A DNA stretch of 15,207 nt from Acanthamoeba lenticulata. Its lineage: Eukaryota; Discosea; Longamoebia; Acanthamoebidae. The notes under the pieces were generated by a model. The model had not been told where the DNA came from, searched no databases, and saw only the letters and a program-made list of their open reading frames with translations. Positions 8,353-15,207 of this stretch are shown piece by piece (position 1 is the stretch's first letter; every line of letters starts with the position of its first letter). The position numbers and the translations under genes were made by a program. The DNA is taken from contig NAVB01003427.1 of the NCBI GenBank assembly GCA_002179805.1, forward strand, positions 1-15,207, in the 5' to 3' direction.

Positions 8353-10146
8353 ATGAAGGCGTTCAGGTTGGAGGGACTTGGCGAAGACGCCCCCAAGGCC
8401 AAGGCCGGGGCCAAGCTGGCCCTTGTTAAGCGCGAGGTCGCGGTGCCGAAGGCTGGCCGCGGAGACGTGCTGGTGCGAGTGGAGGCCATTGGCGTGTGCC
8501 ACCGCGAGCTCGTAGAGCTCAAGGGCGGCCACCCGGCGCCCTTTGCCCTGCCCCTCATCGCCGGCCACGAGGTCTTCCTCCACTTTCAAGTTACCAACTT
8601 GTAGTTGCACGCTTAGGCCTCATGGGAACTCGCCTTCTCCCACCTCTCCTTGTTCTCTCTGCAGTTTGCAGGCGTGGTCGTCAGCGTGGGCGAACCTGCC
8701 GCAGAGGAGCGACCTGCCTGGGTCCGTCCTCCATGTGTGTTACGTCAGCATGACGTCAGCGCAGATGAACAACTAACCACCACTTGCCCGGCGCAGCTGC
8801 GCGGAGGCGCGCGCGTGGTGAACCTCCACCACAACCAGTGCGGCGAGTGCCGCGCGTGCCGCGATCCCCGTGCGTGTCCCTTGTCCGGCGACAAGCGTGC
8901 CTCCTCAGCTCAAGGCGCTTTCCTTGACACCACCTTTTTCTGGCTCTCGTGGCGGCGGTGGCGCAGGGGAGTCGCCGCGCTGGTGCGAACGCGCGTCGGA
9001 GTACTTTGGGACGACCGTGGACGGTTCCTACGCCCCGTTTGTGCGCGCCAAAGTCGGCTCGCTCGTGCCACTCCCCAGCGCCGTCTCCTTCCAGGGTCCG
9101 TCGTCGACATTGCCGTCAGCACTGTCGTCGACATTGTCGTCGTTGTCGTCCTTTTTTACTCACCAGAGAGCACACACGCGTGGCCCTCGTGGGGGTCGGG
9201 GGAGTGCAGACGGCTGCTTCCTGATGTGCACGGCGGGGGTGGCCCTCCGCGGCCTCCGCTTCCACGCGAACCTGCGGTCAGGCGAGCGGGTCCTCATCAC
9301 CGGCGCCACGGGAGGTCTCTCTCTCAGCGCCTTTGCTGCTTGTTTGCTTGTTCCTCTTTCAGGTGTTGGATGGCGGCTGACCGACGGCTTCCCTTTCCAT
9401 CATGTCATGCAGGAGTGGGCATCCACGCCATCCAGCTGGTCAAGAACGTGTTCGGGGGACAGGTAGTGGCTGTGACCTCCTCCCACGAGAAAGCCGCGGT
9501 GCTCCGCCAGCACGGGGCGGACGAGGTCTTGATCTGCTCCTCGCCCGACGAGCTCCAGCAGTTCCACCACCAGTTCCTCCCTCCCCTTTCGTTTTTCGCT
9601 TTCGTTTTCGTTCTTTTCTTCGCGTTTCGCTGTTTGGCTGTTGGTGTGTTTCTGACAATCGCGTGGTCGTTGGCCCCAGCGTGAGACCGCCAGTGGACGT
9701 CGCGCTCGAGTGCGTCGGGACGCCTACGCTCAACTCCAGCATCCGCAGCCTCCGGCCCAACGGCCGGCTCGTGATCATCGGCAACGTGACCGCGAGCAAG
9801 GAGACGATCAACCCGGGCCTGCTGATCCTCAAGGAGCTCAAGCTCTTTGGCAGCTCTGGCGCCTCCAGGTCCAACCTTTTCTCCACAACTTTTAAAATGT
9901 TGCCATGTTGAAAGATGACACCAAAAACAAGAAGAAGACGACTCACGTTGTCGACACCAACAATCCAGGGAGGACCTGGAGCAGGTGCTGGCGATGGCGG
10001 CCGAGGGCAAGCTGCGGCCCGTCGTCCATCGCGTGCTCCCGCTCGAACAGGCGCATGTGGCGCACCAGCTTCTGAACAACAAGGACGTCGTCGGCCGCGT
10101 CGTGCTCGTGCCCTCTTCTCCCGCCAACAAGACGGCCCGCCTGTAG
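8353..10146 (+). CDS. Zinc-dependent alcohol dehydrogenase-like MDR oxidoreductase
   Basis: Eight exons: 8353-8571, 8665-8721, 8797-8869, 8967-9095, 9210-9314, 9413-9572, 9680-9868 and 9969-10146, giving 369 aa (family about 350). Catalytic zinc ligands are visible: C49 in GVCHREL, H72 and E73 in AGHE, and C166 in LMCTAG. A structural-zinc-like cluster is C107, C110, C113 and C123 (NQCGECRACRD...RWCER). The Rossmann cofactor motif is ITGATGGVGIHAIQL, followed by VVAVTSSHEKAAVL, DVALECVG and NGRLVIIGNV. The enzyme should oxidise an alcohol or reduce an aldehyde or enoyl compound with NAD(P)H. The GVCHREL and AGHE-FAGVV contexts recall the acryloyl-CoA reductase-like branch, but the substrate cannot be fixed. 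No targeting signal is seen. Exon 2 is only 57 bases, and its flanking junctions rest on phase and motif fit. Confidence 0.87.
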
Positions 10147-10257
10147 CGCCGTGGCTTAGATTAGGGAAATGCCCTCGGAGAAATGGCATTGGCTATTTCT
10201 TTATTGTAGTAAATGTTATCTTTCTCTATCGCTGTTTATTCAACCAACCAGCAACAC
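10147..10257. other. ADH to PHB-depolymerase spacer
   Basis: These 111 bases must carry the ADH 3' end and the promoter of the next gene. A 6-base inverted repeat (AATGCC/GGCATT) spans 10168-10190. The rest is AT-rich with no clear TATA box and no further gene. Confidence 0.4.
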
Positions 10258-12159
10258 ATGACAGGAGGGAGTGGATCTGCACGCTTCCACGCTTTGGGCA
10301 GCGTTGTGGCGCTCTTCTTTCTGCTTCTTCTTGCTTGTCTTCTTCTTCCAACCCATGCACAGCCACTCAGTTATTGCTCCTTCTTGCCCCCCCCCCCTTT
10401 ACCTCTAAAATCAATCTTCCCTTTGCAATAATCATCTTCCTTATTACAATAATATGAAAGCAAACACTTAAATCTCCTTCTTGTTCCCTCCTGCAGAGAG
10501 CTACAACGTGGATGCGACCGACATGAGCGTGGTGGGCATCTCCTCCGGCGGAGCCATGGTTTGGTGCCCCCACTTTCGTTCACTCCACCGCTGCAAGACC
10601 ACAGCTCACTCGACCTTGCGGGGGGCTTTGAATCTGCAGGCCGTGCAGATGCACGTGGCCTTCTCGCGCACGTTCAGGGGTGCTGGCATCATCGCGGGCG
10701 TCCCCTATTGGTGTACGCTTATTCAATCCCGCTTCGCGATTGGCCGATCCCGGGCTCGAGTCCCACCGACGCCGTTTCTTCGTTTGTTGTTTGTATTTGC
10801 AGGCGCGCAGGGGGACTTGGACATCGCGGTGACGTCGTGCATGGCCACGCCGGACCTGATCGATCTTAGCGTGCTCTGGGACGGGACGGCCTACGCCTAC
10901 ACGATGGGTACCATCGACGACCCGGCCAACTTGAAGGAGGCGCGCGTGTGGCTCTTCTCGGGGACAAAGGACACCATTGTCGACACGGGCGTCGTCAAGA
11001 AGGCCAAGATGTACTACGAGTACTACATCACCAACTCGTCTCGCGTCATGATGGTCACCAACATCTCCTCTGAGCACGCCTGGATCACCGACAAGTACGC
11101 CTTTCTTTTCTTTTCTTTTTATTTTGAAACTTATTTTTATTATTCATGATGTTTTTATAACATGTTCTACGTTTGAGCTTTCGTTGGCGGTTTCATTTGG
11201 AATTTGCGGAATGATTAAATGCGATTTTATAAAATGTAAAACATAACAGCTTTGGGAACACATGCGACTACTTGGGGAGCCCGTTCATCAACAACTGCGC
11301 GTTTGACGCCTCGGGCGCCATGCTCCGCCACTTCTACCCGCAGTGGCTTCTCCGCCCGCGCGCTTCCTCCATCAACCCGGCCAACGTACGCCTCCCCGCA
11401 CTACACCAATTTTACATTATTTGATAAAATAAATACACAAATAAAAAACAAATAAAAAAAAAAATAAAATGAAAACTGACCAGACTCGGTCCACAGCTTT
11501 TCGCGTTTGCGCAGCAAAACTACGCGCCAGCGCCCGTGGGGGACATCTCCATGGCCCAGCTCGGCTACGTTTACGTGTCCTCCGCCTGCCAGCAGGGCGC
11601 CCGTACGAGCCCGCACCATCGTCAACATCGGCGAATTATGATCCTAATTTATTTTATTTACTTTGTTCATTTCAATCTATTTGGTTTGTTGACAATTACG
11701 TACTCGCAGAATGCAAGCTGGTGGTGGCCTTCCACGGGTGCGAGATGGGGACGGCCCTCATCCACGACGCCTACTACCGCCACTCCGGCCTCAACGAGTG
11801 GGCCGAGTCCAACAACGTACTTTCTTTTTATTTTATTTTTTATTTTGTGATTTTTTTTCATTTATGCAAAACTCAATTTATCATTTTTCTCCTCCACAGA
11901 TCATCGTGCTGTATCCGCAGGCCATCGTGTCGTCGGAAGTGCCCTACAACCCCAAGGGCTGCTGGGACTGGTAATGCGTCCCTCCCGCGCACGCACACGC
12001 GCGCACGCACACACGCACGCACGCCATCTCGCTCATTATCTTATCATCGTTGTCGGTGTGAACAGGTGGGGCTACACGGGGGAGGACTACGCCACGCAGC
12101 TGGGCGCGCAGATGGTGGCGGTCCGCAACATGATGAACGCGCTGACCGGCACGCGCTGA
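10258..12159 (+). CDS. Secreted PHB depolymerase-like esterase, type II (circularly permuted)
   Basis: Nine exons: 10258-10369, 10497-10558, 10640-10712, 10803-11094, 11250-11385, 11497-11602, 11710-11816, 11900-11970 and 12066-12159, giving 350 aa. A strong signal peptide opens the protein (VVALFFLLLLACLLLPTHA), with probable cleavage near residue 34. The lipase box GISSGG (Ser53) comes first, then GTKDTIVD (Asp139), SEHAWITD (His174) and, near the C-terminus, AFHGC (Cys271, oxyanion side). The segments GLNEWAES, VLYPQA and GCWDWWGYTGEDYAT follow. In type I depolymerases the HGC segment precedes the serine. The order here matches type II enzymes such as that of Penicillium funiculosum. The enzyme should cleave extracellular or phagosomal polyhydroxybutyrate or related esters, for example granules of ingested bacteria. 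No separate substrate-binding domain is seen. It converges on the BEACH gene. Confidence 0.88.
11979..12033. repeat. Alternating CA/CG tract in intron 8 of the PHB depolymerase gene
   Basis: Runs of CGCACACG-type alternating pyrimidine-purine sequence fill most of the intron at 11971-12065. Such tracts can adopt Z-DNA. Similar tracts occur in two BEACH-gene introns just to the right. Confidence 0.75.
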
Positions 12160-12333
12160 GTGCACACGCACGCGCGCACTTTTGGGGCTTGCTTCTTCCG
12201 GATGACGAGCAACAGAACGAAGCCAAGACCAAAAGAGGATTGTATTTTTATTTCATTTTATTTACCTTTTGTTTTCGAAAATATTATTTAATTGTGTATT
12301 TTCAGGCTATATAGAGAAGTAGAAATATTATCA
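12160..12333. other. Convergent 3' spacer
   Basis: These 174 bases separate two genes meeting tail to tail and must hold both polyadenylation regions. The left part continues the GC/CA alternation (about 12160-12180). The right part, 12240-12330, is AT-rich. No gene is seen. Confidence 0.5.

Positions 12334-15207
<2,874 letters not shown>

Noticed and set aside
9405..10189. Minus-strand open frames of about 240 codons
   Set aside because: They are antisense to ADH exons 6-8, which carry the Rossmann-fold motifs. Long antisense frames are expected where codons end in C or G.
10168..10190. AATGCC/GGCATT hairpin after the ADH stop
   Set aside because: The stem is only 6 bases with an 11-base loop. 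Stem-loop terminators are not expected for polymerase II genes, so I treat it as chance.
10735..10765. tRNA-like B box (GGCTCGAGTCC) in depolymerase intron 3
   Set aside because: There is no matching A box, acceptor stem or cloverleaf around it, and the box has a mismatch to GGTTCGANNCC.

Overview
The window looks like nuclear DNA of a free-living amoeba, most probably Acanthamoeba or a close relative. Exons are very GC-rich, with codons ending mostly in C or G. They are broken by many short introns (roughly 45 to 250 bases) that are T-rich or A-rich, genes are tightly packed, and the best-fitting protein families are broadly eukaryotic. The genus is an inference from style and family content. 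I spliced every gene by hand, choosing GT...AG pairs that keep the reading phase and the family motifs. The gene models total 48 introns, and all exon phases close.

Layout, left to right. (1) 143-1603, minus: a four-CBS-domain protein of the SNF4/AMPK-gamma type, 5 exons, 383 aa. (2) 1641-5732, plus: Mios, a GATOR2 subunit with a WD40 propeller, alpha-solenoid and C-terminal zinc domain, 15 exons, 924 aa. Genes 1 and 2 are head to head with 37 bases between start codons. (3) 5899-7461, plus: an alpha/beta hydrolase, 6 exons, 353 aa. (4) 7474-7899, plus: the C-terminal half of a protein kinase domain with no methionine and no N-lobe, probably a relic. (5) 7900-8352: degraded leucine-rich-repeat debris, then an A/C-rich repeat. 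(6) 8353-10146, plus: a zinc alcohol dehydrogenase-like MDR enzyme, 8 exons, 369 aa. (7) 10258-12159, plus: a secreted PHB depolymerase-like esterase with circularly permuted (type II) order, 9 exons, 350 aa. (8) 12334 to beyond 15207, minus: the C-terminal 645 residues of a BEACH-WD40 protein, 11 exons in the window, tail to tail with gene 7.

The divergent pair links a possible energy sensor (AMPK-gamma type) with a component of amino-acid signalling to TORC1 (GATOR2), so shared regulation is a reasonable hypothesis. The other genes show no obvious joint pathway. I saw no rRNA, tRNA, CRISPR array or intact mobile element. The most unusual signals are a tandem 9-base unit (GGAATGCGN, twice) in three introns of two genes, a splice-donor preference for C at +4 with no GTAAG donor among 48, and the permuted depolymerase.
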